Source: Bacillus sp. UNC438CL73TsuS30
GTDB taxonomy: Bacteria > Bacillota > Bacilli > Bacillales > Cytobacillaceae
Assembly: GCF_000482325.1 (NCBI RefSeq)
Contig: NZ_KI535296.1
Span: forward strand, 73,383-137,382
Reading direction: 5' to 3'
Length of the DNA stretch: 64,000 nucleotides
Shown here piece by piece: positions 6,478-15,345 of the stretch. The position numbers and the translations under genes were made by a program. Within the stretch, counting starts at the first letter, position 1. Every line of letters starts with the position of its first letter. The notes beneath the pieces were generated by a model. It searched no databases and was not told where the DNA came from. It saw only the letters and a list, made by a program, of their open reading frames with translations.

Positions 6478-8118
6478 ATGACAGAATATCAATGGGCAAC
6501 AAAAGAAGGGCTTCGCCGTTTGTTATGCGAGGTGGTGAGCTGGGAAAGCCGGACACTGACGCCGGGAGAACGGGAATTCCCTAAAAAGCTGGAAGCGAAA
6601 CTACAGAGTTTGCCTTATTTTCAAGAGAATCCTAGTCACTTAGGTCTTCATGATGCGGATTTGGGAAGAAGATTCGTCACCGCTCTATACAAACATCCAG
6701 AAGCCCAGGACACCATTGTTCTCATTAGTCATTTTGATACGGTTTTTACAGCGGAATACGGGGATATCGAAGAATTCGCCTTCAAGCCTGAGGAATTAAC
6801 GCAATTACTTTATAGCCGAATGGACAGCCTGCCGGAGGATGCAAGAGAAGATCTCCTTTCTGGTGAATATCTGTTTGGTCGTGGCACGATGGATATGAAA
6901 ATGGGCCTTGTTATGCATATGGGATTAATTGAAAAGGCTTCCGCAGAAAAATGGCCAATTAATCTTATTTTACTAACGGTTCCGGATGAAGAAGTCAATT
7001 CGGCAGGTATGAGGGCCGCCGTGGTGAAATTAGTTGAAATGCGTGAACAACACGGTCTCACCTATAAATTATTTCTAAATGGAGAGCCGGTATTTACGCA
7101 GCAGCCGGGTGACCGCAATTATTATATTTACTCCGGCACAATCGGTAAAATTATGCCTTCCGTGCTTTTTTACGGGCGCGAAACCCATGTCGGCGAACCG
7201 CTGAGCGGGATTACTGCAAGCTATATGGCTTCGTTCATGACGCAGGAGATGGAGTGGAACGTCAAACTCGAGGAGACGGTGATGGGAGAAAAGACACCAC
7301 TACCGGTTACGCTCCAGCAAAAGGATTTAAAAATGGAGTACTCGGCACAAACACCATTTCGTGCGGCCGCCTTGTATAATGTATTTTTAATGAAGCGGAA
7401 TGCAGCGGAAATTATGGATATTTTTGAAGAGATTGCTGGAGATGCTGCAAAGGCCAGCAATACGGCCTATCAAAAAATTTGTACGGCTCAGGGCGTAAAA
7501 CCGGTAGGGGAAGTCCGTGTTCTCCGTTATGAACAATTGCTCGAGCATGCTACTAAGAAACTCGGTCAGGAGTTTGTTGATGCGGTGAAAGCGGAGGTTC
7601 TTGCGAACAACGAGTGGGATGATCGTGATAAGTCCTTCCAAATTGCCGATACCTTAATGATTGAGTGCCAAGAACTGGCGCCGGCGATGATTTTGCTCTA
7701 TGCACCGCCATATTATCCGGCCGTCAATTCATCTGATAATGAATTTATTCGTGAATGTGTGAGCCATATTCAAGCGCAGGGCATGGAGAAGTTTGGACTG
7801 CCGGTGGGGCAAATCCACTATTTTAATGGCATTTGCGACTTGAGCTATGTGAATTACAACGATACGAATGAGGGATGGAATTCCTTTATCGCCAACACAC
7901 CGGTCTGGGGGGACAGCTACAGCATCCCATTTGAGGAAATGAAACAACTCCAAGCACCCGTACTGAACGTAGGGCCGTTTGGAAAAGACGCCCACAAACG
8001 CACCGAACGCCTCCATATGAAGAGTGCATTTGAAGAAGTTCCAGTGCTGGTGGAGGAGCTGATTAAATCGATTTGCAGGAACAACACGAAGATGAAGGGA
8101 CAAGTCCCTTGTAAATAA
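6478..8118 (+). CDS. rocB: RocB-like M20 family metallopeptidase (arginine utilization)
   Basis: A 546-residue protein of the M20 zinc peptidase family, close in length and wording to B. subtilis RocB (shared YFQENPSH near residue 48). Metal ligands are visible: SHFDTV (His, about 89), FGRGTMDMKMG (Asp, about 138) and VPDEEVNSAG (Glu-Glu, about 170); the dimerisation-domain histidine is in GRETHVGEPL. The ATG has a weak AAGGGGAT ribosome site. RocB has a genetic role in arginine breakdown without a defined reaction. Here it follows ddaH by 152 bp, suggesting processing of an arginine-containing or methylarginine-derived compound. Confidence 0.8.
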   Translation: MTEYQWATKEGLRRLLCEVVSWESRTLTPGEREFPKKLEAKLQSLPYFQENPSHLGLHDADLGRRFVTALYKHPEAQDTIVLISHFDTVFTAEYGDIEEFAFKPEELTQLLYSRMDSLPEDAREDLLSGEYLFGRGTMDMKMGLVMHMGLIEKASAEKWPINLILLTVPDEEVNSAGMRAAVVKLVEMREQHGLTYKLFLNGEPVFTQQPGDRNYYIYSGTIGKIMPSVLFYGRETHVGEPLSGITASYMASFMTQEMEWNVKLEETVMGEKTPLPVTLQQKDLKMEYSAQTPFRAAALYNVFLMKRNAAEIMDIFEEIAGDAAKASNTAYQKICTAQGVKPVGEVRVLRYEQLLEHATKKLGQEFVDAVKAEVLANNEWDDRDKSFQIADTLMIECQELAPAMILLYAPPYYPAVNSSDNEFIRECVSHIQAQGMEKFGLPVGQIHYFNGICDLSYVNYNDTNEGWNSFIANTPVWGDSYSIPFEEMKQLQAPVLNVGPFGKDAHKRTERLHMKSAFEEVPVLVEELIKSICRNNTKMKGQVPCK

Positions 8119-8130
8119 GATTAATGAAGA

Positions 8131-8158
8131 AAAAGGACAACACCGTGTTGTCCCTTTT
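8131..8158 (+). terminator. Rho-independent terminator after the RocB-like gene
   Basis: GGACAAC pairs with GTTGTCC (extendable to 9 bp), flanked by AAAA and CTTTTT. It closes the ddaH-rocB unit. Confidence 0.85.
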
Positions 8159-8276
8159 TGCTGTTTTCTGAAAATATTGAATACTGTAATAGCGAGTGGT
8201 AAACTATATAAAGATAATCTTATCTTCTAAACAACGTGACTTTTTCTACAAATCGCACATTTTCAAGGAGGTAATG

Positions 8277-10319
8277 ATGTTAAATTTCAATGCTGCCGGT
8301 CACAATCCAATAGATGCTGATGGGATGAACCCAATTTCAAAACAGTTATCAGCAAAAATAGATAATTATCTGATACTATGCGTCTATGAACAGGATTATA
8401 AATTTCAAGATCACGCTGGTTTAGAATGGGAGCAATCCAAGAATTTACTAGCAGCGATGCCGTTATCCGCGGACTCAAAGGGATCTAATACTTTTATTAT
8501 TTGGGATCGAGTCTATCAGGAGAGCACCCACGTGTTTAATAGTTTGCGTCTTGCGGCTAGGAATCGGTTAATTAGGCATATCTCCAATAATATTGTGAAC
8601 TATCTTTTAACGAAGTATAAAAAGTTTTCTCCGATATTCTCCACGATTCTTAATAATGCAGAAATGAAAAGCCGGTCGATTCACTATTTTGAGGAGATGT
8701 TAAAAAGAGACACTTTTTTAGTTAATGAAGATGTCTGGGATAACTTTTGTGATTGGTTCCGTATCTGTTTAACTGAATGGGTACTGGAAGAAATGGCCCA
8801 AACCCTTGGCGAGGATCGATTAGTCCAGCTGGATAAAAAGGAATTAAACGAGCAATTCTATCAATTTATCTCCATGAATTTTTCGCAAAATAAAAATTTT
8901 ATTACGAGGTTTACAAGTATTGTAAATAACTATAGCTTAGAGTGGGTTGAAAAGATTATTACCTTTTTAAATTTAGAAAATTATTCTATTCAGCAAATCG
9001 AATCATTGCTTTGTAAAGATATCTCCATTTCTGAACATCCATCATCTTCTCCTGTAAATGAGTTCACGTTTAATTCAGCGGTAAATGACTGTATATTTGT
9101 CATGAATAATGCACCGTATCAATCTGTTCGTGAAGCATTATATAAAATGAGTTTTACACAAAAAGAAGAATTTATTTGGCCCACCTCCCCTATTATGAAG
9201 AGCAGTGTTGAGGGGATCTTGCAAATCAAACCCTTTAAAAAGGACTATTACCCATTACATAAAGATCATCCCATTGTTAAGGAAACCTGGGAGGAGGTTA
9301 AGGTTTTATCGGATTTAGAAGCAGATATATTTGATGCACTTTGTACCTTCTTTTTATCAAATGCCAAACATCCTGAAGATGTCGTAGAAATCCAGTTGGA
9401 TGACTTGTTAGCCATTCGGGGCTTAAAGCCAAAAATGGGTGGGGAGGGCCGCCGGGGAGGTTATGAAGAGAAACAGCGACGCCAAGTTATGAAATCGCTC
9501 TCAATCATTCAAAAACTATGGATTGACTTGGAAAAAACGATTGTCTATGAAAAAGGGAAGCCAGCCGAGACTGAGCTCCAAGGCAGGGCCTTTCTTTTCG
9601 TTGACCAGAATCGAGTCGAGTATCCCATTACGGAAGAAACAAGTGTGAAAAAAATAAGCTATAAAGTAGATCAAGTTTTTTCCAGATACTTATTTGGATC
9701 AGGAAGACAGGTGGCTCTTCTTCCTTTGAAAGTGTTACATTATGATCCTTATCGTAAATCATGGGAGAAGCGATTGACAAGATACCTTAGCTGGCGGTGG
9801 CGGATACAAGCAAAAAAAGGGGATTATTTACAACCGAATAAAATTAACACGTTACTTGATGCGATCGGTGTCAAAATAAATGAACGAACCCCGTCACGCA
9901 CGAGAGAAAGATTGGAAAAAGCACTTGATACCTTGCAACAAGATGGGGTGATCGGGGCATGGCACTATGAGAAATGGGAAGAATCAATCGCCGACCAAAA
10001 AGGATGGGGGCGTATTTGGCTGAATTCTATGATTACCATTCAGCCGCCGGAATTTATAAGGGAACAATATCATCCGATTAAGAGAAGCCATCAAGGTCAG
10101 AATATCAGACAACCCCAGAAAGAAGTATTAGGTGAAGAGGCAGAAATGATTGGAGTTCGTGTAAGGGAGATTAGGGAAACGTTCGACTTGGCTTTAGCAC
10201 ATGTTTCAGAAGAATTGGAAATCTCCACCTCTTATTTAAGCAATATTGAAAGAGGTATTAAAATCCCATCTAAAAAAATTCAGTTCAAGCTGATGAAATG
10301 GCTGAAGCGCTTTGAATAA
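8277..10319 (+). CDS. Large unassigned protein with C-terminal XRE helix-turn-helix, Rep-like layout
   Basis: A 680-residue protein I do not recognise by name. The start is the second ATG of ATGATG, 5 nt after AAGGAGG. The C-terminus (last ~55 residues: VREIRETFDLALAHVSEELE, STSYLSNIERGIKIPSKK) is a clear XRE/Cro-type HTH. The middle (about residues 320-460: LEADIFDALCTFFLSNAKHP, VEIQLDDLLAIRGLKPKMGG, a GEGRRGGYEEKQRRQ basic patch) and 500-600 look like successive winged-helix domains as in initiators of iteron plasmids or TrfA/RctB-type proteins. There is no transposase or helicase motif. It is flanked by terminators and followed by 22-bp-period repeats. It may be an initiator from a former plasmid or element, or a regulator of unknown targets. 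Confidence 0.6.
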   Translation: MLNFNAAGHNPIDADGMNPISKQLSAKIDNYLILCVYEQDYKFQDHAGLEWEQSKNLLAAMPLSADSKGSNTFIIWDRVYQESTHVFNSLRLAARNRLIRHISNNIVNYLLTKYKKFSPIFSTILNNAEMKSRSIHYFEEMLKRDTFLVNEDVWDNFCDWFRICLTEWVLEEMAQTLGEDRLVQLDKKELNEQFYQFISMNFSQNKNFITRFTSIVNNYSLEWVEKIITFLNLENYSIQQIESLLCKDISISEHPSSSPVNEFTFNSAVNDCIFVMNNAPYQSVREALYKMSFTQKEEFIWPTSPIMKSSVEGILQIKPFKKDYYPLHKDHPIVKETWEEVKVLSDLEADIFDALCTFFLSNAKHPEDVVEIQLDDLLAIRGLKPKMGGEGRRGGYEEKQRRQVMKSLSIIQKLWIDLEKTIVYEKGKPAETELQGRAFLFVDQNRVEYPITEETSVKKISYKVDQVFSRYLFGSGRQVALLPLKVLHYDPYRKSWEKRLTRYLSWRWRIQAKKGDYLQPNKINTLLDAIGVKINERTPSRTRERLEKALDTLQQDGVIGAWHYEKWEESIADQKGWGRIWLNSMITIQPPEFIREQYHPIKRSHQGQNIRQPQKEVLGEEAEMIGVRVREIRETFDLALAHVSEELEISTSYLSNIERGIKIPSKKIQFKLMKWLKRFE

Positions 10320-10320
10320 A

Positions 10321-10366
10321 AAAGAACCTTATGTACATGAAAGTGTGCATGAGGTTCTTTTTTTCG
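10321..10366 (+). terminator. Hairpin terminator after the XRE/Rep-like gene
   Basis: AAAGAACCTTATG and CATGAGGTTCTTT form a long stem with a T-run on the plus strand and an A-run on the other side. Confidence 0.85.
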
Positions 10367-10379
10367 TAAAAACGGTTTA

Positions 10380-10434
10380 TCTTATACATTTGTCGAGGTT
10401 GTCTTGTACAAATGTCGGGATGATGTTGTACGTA
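10380..10434. repeat. Iteron-like repeats with 22-bp period
   Basis: Two adjacent 22-mers begin TCTTATACATT (10380) and TCTTGTACAAA (10402) and share 15 of 22 positions, including TGTCG at the same offset. A third, partial unit begins TGTTGTAC at 10424, again 22 bp on. An A+T-rich stretch follows to 10555. Period and placement resemble iterons of Rep-controlled origins; binding sites for the upstream XRE-domain protein are the other obvious reading. Confidence 0.5.
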
Positions 10435-10603
10435 AAAAATTTACTAGTTTATTTTGCTGTTGATAGACAAAGGTTTTTCCCCATTTTTTCTTTTTTTTCT
10501 CCCTAATAATTAAATAATATAAGCTGTTTTGTTTTCTGAATATTAAAAATCAATTGTGTATGATTCAACTATGAAAACAATAGTAAAGATTGGGGTGGAG
10601 AAG

Positions 10604-12793
10604 ATGAAAAATGAAAACGTTTCCTTTAAAGGTTTGGACCCCTTATTTTATCCTCGTTCCGTTGCAGTATTAGGGGCGTCAAAAAATCCTAATAAGCTGG
10701 GTTACATTCAGGTGAAAGCATTATTGGATGGGAACTATGATGGAGCGATCCTGCCGATTAACCCAAAGGAAACCGAAATTGCTGGGTTAAAATGCTATTC
10801 CACATTATCAGATGTCCCTGGACCCATTGATTTAGCAATATTTTGTGTGAGTGCCAGTCAAGTTTTACAAAGCATCGAGGATTGTGGAAAGAAAAATGTG
10901 AAAGCCGCCATTATTTTTGCCTCAGGATATTCAGAAACAGGAGTAGAGGGGGCGAGACAGCAGGAAATGATTGCAGATACAGCTAGAAAGTATGGAATTA
11001 GATTAATCGGCCCTAACTGTGTTGGTCTCGTCAATACTTTGAATGGATTGGTAGGAACCTTCTCACCGGCTGTAATGAGCCATCCATTAAACGATCAGCG
11101 GGCTGTAGGATATGTTTCCCAAAGTGGTGCCTTCGGGATTCTTACTTATATGGCGGCAGCTCAGAACGGACTTACCTTTAATTATTTTGTCAGTGTTGGA
11201 AATGAAATGGATACAGAGTTTGCTGACGTTGTGGAATATATGATTCATGACCCAAAAACGAAAGTTATCAGCGGTTATCTCGAGGGAGCTAAAAATCCTG
11301 CTAAACTGAGGCAGCTGGCAAAGGAAGCATTGAACAAAAATAAACCAATTGTATTAATGAAAACAGGACGCAGTTCAGCCGGAAGCCGGGCAGCAGCTTC
11401 CCATACAGGCTCCTTAGCGGGATCAGACCAAATCTATGACGCATTTTTTAAGCAAACAGGAATCGTAAGAGCAAATGATTATGAGGAAATTATTGCCTTT
11501 TCCAAACTATTTCTATCTGGCAAGCTTCCGACTGGACGGAATACAGTGATTATTACAAGTTCCGGAGGAAGGGGGATTAATGAAGCTGACCGCTGTGAGG
11601 CAAGCGGGCTAAAGATTACACCCCTAAGGAATGAGACAAAGGAAAAGATAAAAGAAGCTTTACCCTCCTTTGCAAGTGCTGCCAACCCAGTTGACTTAAC
11701 CGCTGCAGCCGCGGTTACGAATCCTGAGTTGTTTATCGCACCGCTGAAGGCACTTTTGGAAGACCCAGAGATTGATAATTTAATATTTACTGAGTTTCCA
11801 ATGTTTTGGGGAGACGATCACCCACTATTACAAGAGTTTATTCAAAAGTGTAAGGAATCGGATAAATTTGTTCTGGTTACAACCTTCCCATTACAAGGAA
11901 TGTCAATCCCTAAAGGGGCCGCTGAAATGGAGAAAAACGGAATCCCTGTTATCCCAGGTAACTTAAATCCAATTGGCGCACTGGCAAAATTGGTAGAGTA
12001 CAGTGAAAAATATCGTAAAAATCAAATGAACGAGGCTAAAGCTGAACAAAAGCATCCCGTCCTAACAGGCTCAAATCCAAATTTACAGCAGGTGTTAAAG
12101 CCTGGTGTAACGCTAAGTGAATTTGAATCAAGTGAAATATTGGAACTATACCATATTCCAACTTCCCAAAAAGCATTAGCACAAACAGTAAAAGATGCTG
12201 TTTTGCACGCCAAAAGTATCGGTTTTCCAGTTGTAATGAAAATAGACTCCAAGGATATTCCTCATAAAACAGAAGCAAATGCCATTCGATTGAATTTACA
12301 AAACGAACAGGATGTAGTGGATGCCTATGCGGATATTTTAAGTTCCGCTAAAATGTACAATCCTGATGCCGTCATCAATGGTGTATCTGTTCAAGAGATG
12401 CTGCCGAAAGGTACAGAGGTAATTGTAGGGGTAACAAAGGACCCAGTTTTTGGACCGGTCATCATGTTTGGTCTCGGGGGAATTTTTGTTGAGACATTCA
12501 AAGACATTTCTTTCCGTGTCGCCCCTCTAACCCGTCAAGATGCAGCAGAGATGATGGAAGAAATTAAAGGAAAGGCGATTCTGAAAGGGGTAAGAGGGCA
12601 GGCTCCAGCTGACCTTGACGCAATTATCGATGTTTTATTAAAAGTTTCTGATTTAATTTCTGACGCAGATGGTGGGATTGAGGAAATCGATATTAATCCA
12701 CTCATTGTTTATGAGAATGGCTTAAAAGCGGCGGATGCCTTAATCATTACGAGTCATTCTTCACTTGAAAAAGCGGAAGCAGGGAGGAGATAA
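10604..12793 (+). CDS. NDP-forming acyl-CoA synthetase (fused CoA-binding and ATP-grasp)
   Basis: A 729-residue protein with an N-terminal CoA-binding Rossmann domain (YPRSVAVLGASKNPNKLGY, about residues 15-33), succinyl-CoA ligase-like domains with the phospho-histidine region AASHTGSLAGSDQIYD (about 265), and a C-terminal ATP-grasp domain (about 500-729; FPVVMKIDSKDIPHKTEANA, FGLGGIFVETFKD). This is the fused alpha-beta form of ADP-forming acetyl/acyl-CoA synthetases. The start is the ATG at 10604 just after GGGGTGGAG; an earlier ATG has no ribosome site. It overlaps no neighbour and is followed 1 nt later by the first hydratase gene. In this cluster it likely activates the carboxylic acid substrate to its CoA ester. 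Confidence 0.85.
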   Translation: MKNENVSFKGLDPLFYPRSVAVLGASKNPNKLGYIQVKALLDGNYDGAILPINPKETEIAGLKCYSTLSDVPGPIDLAIFCVSASQVLQSIEDCGKKNVKAAIIFASGYSETGVEGARQQEMIADTARKYGIRLIGPNCVGLVNTLNGLVGTFSPAVMSHPLNDQRAVGYVSQSGAFGILTYMAAAQNGLTFNYFVSVGNEMDTEFADVVEYMIHDPKTKVISGYLEGAKNPAKLRQLAKEALNKNKPIVLMKTGRSSAGSRAAASHTGSLAGSDQIYDAFFKQTGIVRANDYEEIIAFSKLFLSGKLPTGRNTVIITSSGGRGINEADRCEASGLKITPLRNETKEKIKEALPSFASAANPVDLTAAAAVTNPELFIAPLKALLEDPEIDNLIFTEFPMFWGDDHPLLQEFIQKCKESDKFVLVTTFPLQGMSIPKGAAEMEKNGIPVIPGNLNPIGALAKLVEYSEKYRKNQMNEAKAEQKHPVLTGSNPNLQQVLKPGVTLSEFESSEILELYHIPTSQKALAQTVKDAVLHAKSIGFPVVMKIDSKDIPHKTEANAIRLNLQNEQDVVDAYADILSSAKMYNPDAVINGVSVQEMLPKGTEVIVGVTKDPVFGPVIMFGLGGIFVETFKDISFRVAPLTRQDAAEMMEEIKGKAILKGVRGQAPADLDAIIDVLLKVSDLISDADGGIEEIDINPLIVYENGLKAADALIITSHSSLEKAEAGRR

Positions 12794-12794
12794 G

Positions 12795-13235
12795 ATGGAG
12801 TTGGACAGCAGCATTATTGGATTAATGGGTCCAGAATTTACTTTTGAAGTAGAAAAACGACATATACGCCAATTTGCTCAAGCAATTGGAGACCCCAATC
12901 CGCTTTATGTAGATGAGGAGTATGCAGCCCTTACTCCTTACTTGGAAATCATTGCCCCGCCCACTTTTCCGATTGCCATTGGTGCGGAAGGTGAAGGGAT
13001 TGACCTAGGCCTTGACCCAAAGAGAATGCTTCATGGTGAACAGGAATTTATCTATAACCGTCCGATTAGATCCGGGGACAGGTTGGTGTGTCAAATGAAG
13101 GTGACCGATTTATATGAACGGGAGGGAAAAAGCGGGAAAATGCAGTTTTTGGTGTTAGATACAGAGATGAAAGATGAGAAGGGAAATCTGGTCGTCATCA
13201 GCCGCACGAATATTATTTACCGGCCAAAACAATAG
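12795..13235 (+). CDS. FAS1-like/MaoC hydratase subunit without catalytic His
   Basis: A 146-residue hot-dog fold protein of the FAS1-like dehydratase (HadA/MaoC N-type) group. The hydratase signature appears as FAQAIGDPNPLYVDEEYA (about residues 27-44), where the usual catalytic His of NPLH is Tyr, so this copy is probably the structural, acyl-binding partner. The ATG at 12795 follows GGGAGGAG and starts 1 nt after the synthetase stop. With the next gene it matches heteromeric two-subunit enoyl-CoA hydratases such as ChsH1-ChsH2 of steroid catabolism. The assignment of subunit roles is inferred from the residue change. Confidence 0.8.
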   Translation: MELDSSIIGLMGPEFTFEVEKRHIRQFAQAIGDPNPLYVDEEYAALTPYLEIIAPPTFPIAIGAEGEGIDLGLDPKRMLHGEQEFIYNRPIRSGDRLVCQMKVTDLYEREGKSGKMQFLVLDTEMKDEKGNLVVISRTNIIYRPKQ

Positions 13236-13287
13236 AATCAACCTTTTATTCTTTTAATCTGCGGTTCATACGAAGGAGGGATGATAA

Positions 13288-13704
13288 ATGCTGGTATATG
13301 AAGATTTACAAGAAGGGCAGGTTTTACAGCCATTGGGTAAACCACCTGTTACAAAGGTGCAATTAGTAAAATATGCGGGAGCTTCTGGTGATTATAATCC
13401 GCTGCATACCGATGATGCGTTTGCCCAAAGCATTGGAATGCCGGGTGTCATTGCCCATGGAATGCTGGTGATGGGTTTTTTAGGGGAATACGTAATGGGG
13501 CTGGCCGGCAAAACAGCAGAAATAACGAACTTTCGAATGAGATTCGGCGCTATGACCAGGCCGGTAGATCAAATTACCTGTTCTGCCATCGTCCAAAAAT
13601 TCTATGAGGAAGATGGCAAACGGTTTGTCAGGTTAGAACTTAAAGCGGAGAAGGCGCCGGAAAAAGTTGTCGGGTCCGGAGAAGCGATTTTACGTTTTTT
13701 CTAA
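13288..13704 (+). CDS. MaoC-type enoyl-CoA hydratase, catalytic subunit
   Basis: A 138-residue single hot-dog protein with an intact R-hydratase motif: YAGASGDYNPLHTDDAFAQS (about residues 30-49) holding the Asp and His that activate water, followed by GMPGVIAHGMLVMGFL. The ATG is preceded by GAAGGAGGG. It lies 52 bp after the His-less hydratase gene and 21 bp before the thiolase/aldolase gene. Family enzymes hydrate trans-2-enoyl-CoA to 3-hydroxyacyl-CoA; pairing with the preceding subunit is likely because bulky-chain hydratases are built from one active and one inactive hot dog. Confidence 0.85.
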   Translation: MLVYEDLQEGQVLQPLGKPPVTKVQLVKYAGASGDYNPLHTDDAFAQSIGMPGVIAHGMLVMGFLGEYVMGLAGKTAEITNFRMRFGAMTRPVDQITCSAIVQKFYEEDGKRFVRLELKAEKAPEKVVGSGEAILRFF

Positions 13705-13725
13705 AATAAAAAGGGAGGTTTTCTC

Positions 13726-14889
13726 GTGGGATTGATTAAAGACCGCTATGCGATTGTTGGTGTAGGGGAAAGTGAGCGTTCAAAAAATTCAGGAACAACT
13801 CCGCTGCATTTAGCCTTAGATGCAGCAAGAGCTGCCATTCAAGATGCGGGTATTGAAGCGAAAGAGATCGATGGGTTTATGAGCTATAGTGAAAATGATT
13901 CTTGTACCTCCCATCAATTAGCCACCTATTTAGGGGTTCGTCCTAAATATGTAAAAGATATCATGGGCGGAGGCAGCAGTACAGAGATGCTGATTGCTGA
14001 TGCGATTGGATTAATTGAAACAGGTCAGGTCAATACCGTTTTAATTTACCGTTCGATGAATGGACGATCCGGTGTCAGGATGGGCGGCGGCGGATGGGAT
14101 GTAAATATGCTTCAATCTGCCATTGATGGAGGAAGCTTTATCATCCCTTATGGTGCAGGAGGACCAAGTCAGTGGTTTGGACTTTTTGCAACAAGGCACA
14201 TGTATGAAACCGGGCTTACGCAAGAACATTTGGGGCATGTATGTGTAAGCTTTTATGAACATGCCCAGCGGAATCCAAAAGCATTTTTTTACGGAAAACC
14301 GCTAACCATGGAGGAATATAAAAACACACCGTACTTAAGTTATCCGTTTAATAAGCATGATTTCTGTCTGGAATCAGATGAAGCCAATGCACTGATTGTT
14401 ACTTCAGCTGAAAGGGCCAAGAATGGTAAATCAAGACCCGTGTACATTATGGGGATTGCGGCAAGACAATGTGTATCCCATTCCCATTACTGGTCAGATC
14501 TTTCCGAAGTTGCTGCTGATTATGTTGCCCCTGAAGTATTTAAAATGGCGGGGGTCAAACCGGAAGACCTTCATGTGGCATCCATCTATGATTGCTACAG
14601 TTGGGTGGTGTTACGCCAGCTTGAGGCTTATGGAATTGCTCCTCGTGGTCAAGTAGGCGATTTTGTTGCTGATGGAAATTTACGAATGGGCGGGAGATTG
14701 CCGAGTAATACGGCAGGTGGCATGCTTTCCGAAGGCTATACACATGGAATGAATAACGTTCTCGAAATTGTTCGTCAGATCCGCCACGATTATAAAGGAA
14801 CAGACCGTCAAGTAGAAAATTGTGAGGTCGGCTTATGTACTGGCTGGGCGGGGCCAGATATTGCAGGGGCTATGATTCTTAGAAACTAG
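13726..14889 (+). CDS. Lipid-transfer-type thiolase/aldolase (Ltp2/SCP-x-like)
   Basis: A 387-residue thiolase-fold protein of the non-specific lipid-transfer (SCP-x) group. The segment where thiolases carry the nucleophilic Cys reads DIMGGGSSTEMLIADAI, without Cys, and the C-terminal GHP motif is replaced in NTAGGMLSEGYTHGMNN. The Tyr residues in that motif and in IYDCYSWVVLRQLEAYG match Ltp2-like retro-aldolases, which cleave 3-hydroxyacyl-CoAs with a tertiary alcohol. The GTG start (13726) has GGGAGG. The next gene is a DUF35 protein, the usual partner. An aldolase role is inferred from these substitutions; the substrate is unknown. Confidence 0.78.
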   Translation: MGLIKDRYAIVGVGESERSKNSGTTPLHLALDAARAAIQDAGIEAKEIDGFMSYSENDSCTSHQLATYLGVRPKYVKDIMGGGSSTEMLIADAIGLIETGQVNTVLIYRSMNGRSGVRMGGGGWDVNMLQSAIDGGSFIIPYGAGGPSQWFGLFATRHMYETGLTQEHLGHVCVSFYEHAQRNPKAFFYGKPLTMEEYKNTPYLSYPFNKHDFCLESDEANALIVTSAERAKNGKSRPVYIMGIAARQCVSHSHYWSDLSEVAADYVAPEVFKMAGVKPEDLHVASIYDCYSWVVLRQLEAYGIAPRGQVGDFVADGNLRMGGRLPSNTAGGMLSEGYTHGMNNVLEIVRQIRHDYKGTDRQVENCEVGLCTGWAGPDIAGAMILRN

Positions 14890-14900
14890 GAGGGGTAAGA

Positions 14901-15317
14901 ATGGGATATCAAAAACCAATACCATTAAAAAATCAGGATAATCATCCCTTTTGGGACGCCGCGGATCGTCATGAACTTATGATCCAAAAATGTGAAAGTT
15001 GTCATCGATACCTGCATCCGCCTGGCCCTGCTTGTGCAAAATGCGGCAGTACAGAACTTAGCTGGGAAAACTTTGGCAGTGATGTAACAGGGACGGTTTA
15101 TTCCTATGTGATCTCTTATCGCCCTTTTCTTCCAGGATTTCAAGATGATCTGCCGCTTGTAATTGCAATCGTCGAGCTTGAAAAGGCTCCAGACATAAAG
15201 TTGATTGGGAACATTCTAAATTGTAGTCCGGAGGATGTTCAAATTGGAATGAACGTAAAAATGACATGGCAGGATATCAACGAAGAACGCGCACTTCCGC
15301 AATGGATCCAGGTATAG
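14901..15317 (+). CDS. DUF35 zinc-ribbon/OB-fold protein, aldolase partner
   Basis: A 138-residue acyl-CoA-associated DUF35 protein: rubredoxin-like zinc ribbon (CESCHRYLHPPGPACAKCGS, Cys at about residues 32, 35, 46, 49) followed by an OB fold (GTVYSYVISYRPFLPGF onward). Such proteins bind thiolase-fold enzymes and help hold acyl-CoA; in steroid catabolism the DUF35 domain is fused to ChsH2 and binds Ltp2, while here it is separate. The ATG follows AGGAGGGG. It starts 11 bp after the aldolase gene, consistent with a complex. Confidence 0.85.
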   Translation: MGYQKPIPLKNQDNHPFWDAADRHELMIQKCESCHRYLHPPGPACAKCGSTELSWENFGSDVTGTVYSYVISYRPFLPGFQDDLPLVIAIVELEKAPDIKLIGNILNCSPEDVQIGMNVKMTWQDINEERALPQWIQV

Positions 15318-15345
15318 TATAGAGATTTATTTTTGAAAGGAGGAA

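Noticed and set aside
8277..10319. Prophage or integrative element around the XRE/Rep-like gene
   Set aside because: No integrase, portal, capsid or relaxase genes, and no flanking direct repeats or tRNA were visible; neighbours are ordinary metabolic genes.
10380..10434. CRISPR array
   Set aside because: Repeats are directly adjacent, imperfect and only two to three in number, without spacers or cas genes.
13726..14889. Ordinary acetyl-CoA acetyltransferase
   Set aside because: The nucleophilic Cys and the C-terminal GHP motif of thiolases are not present at the expected places.
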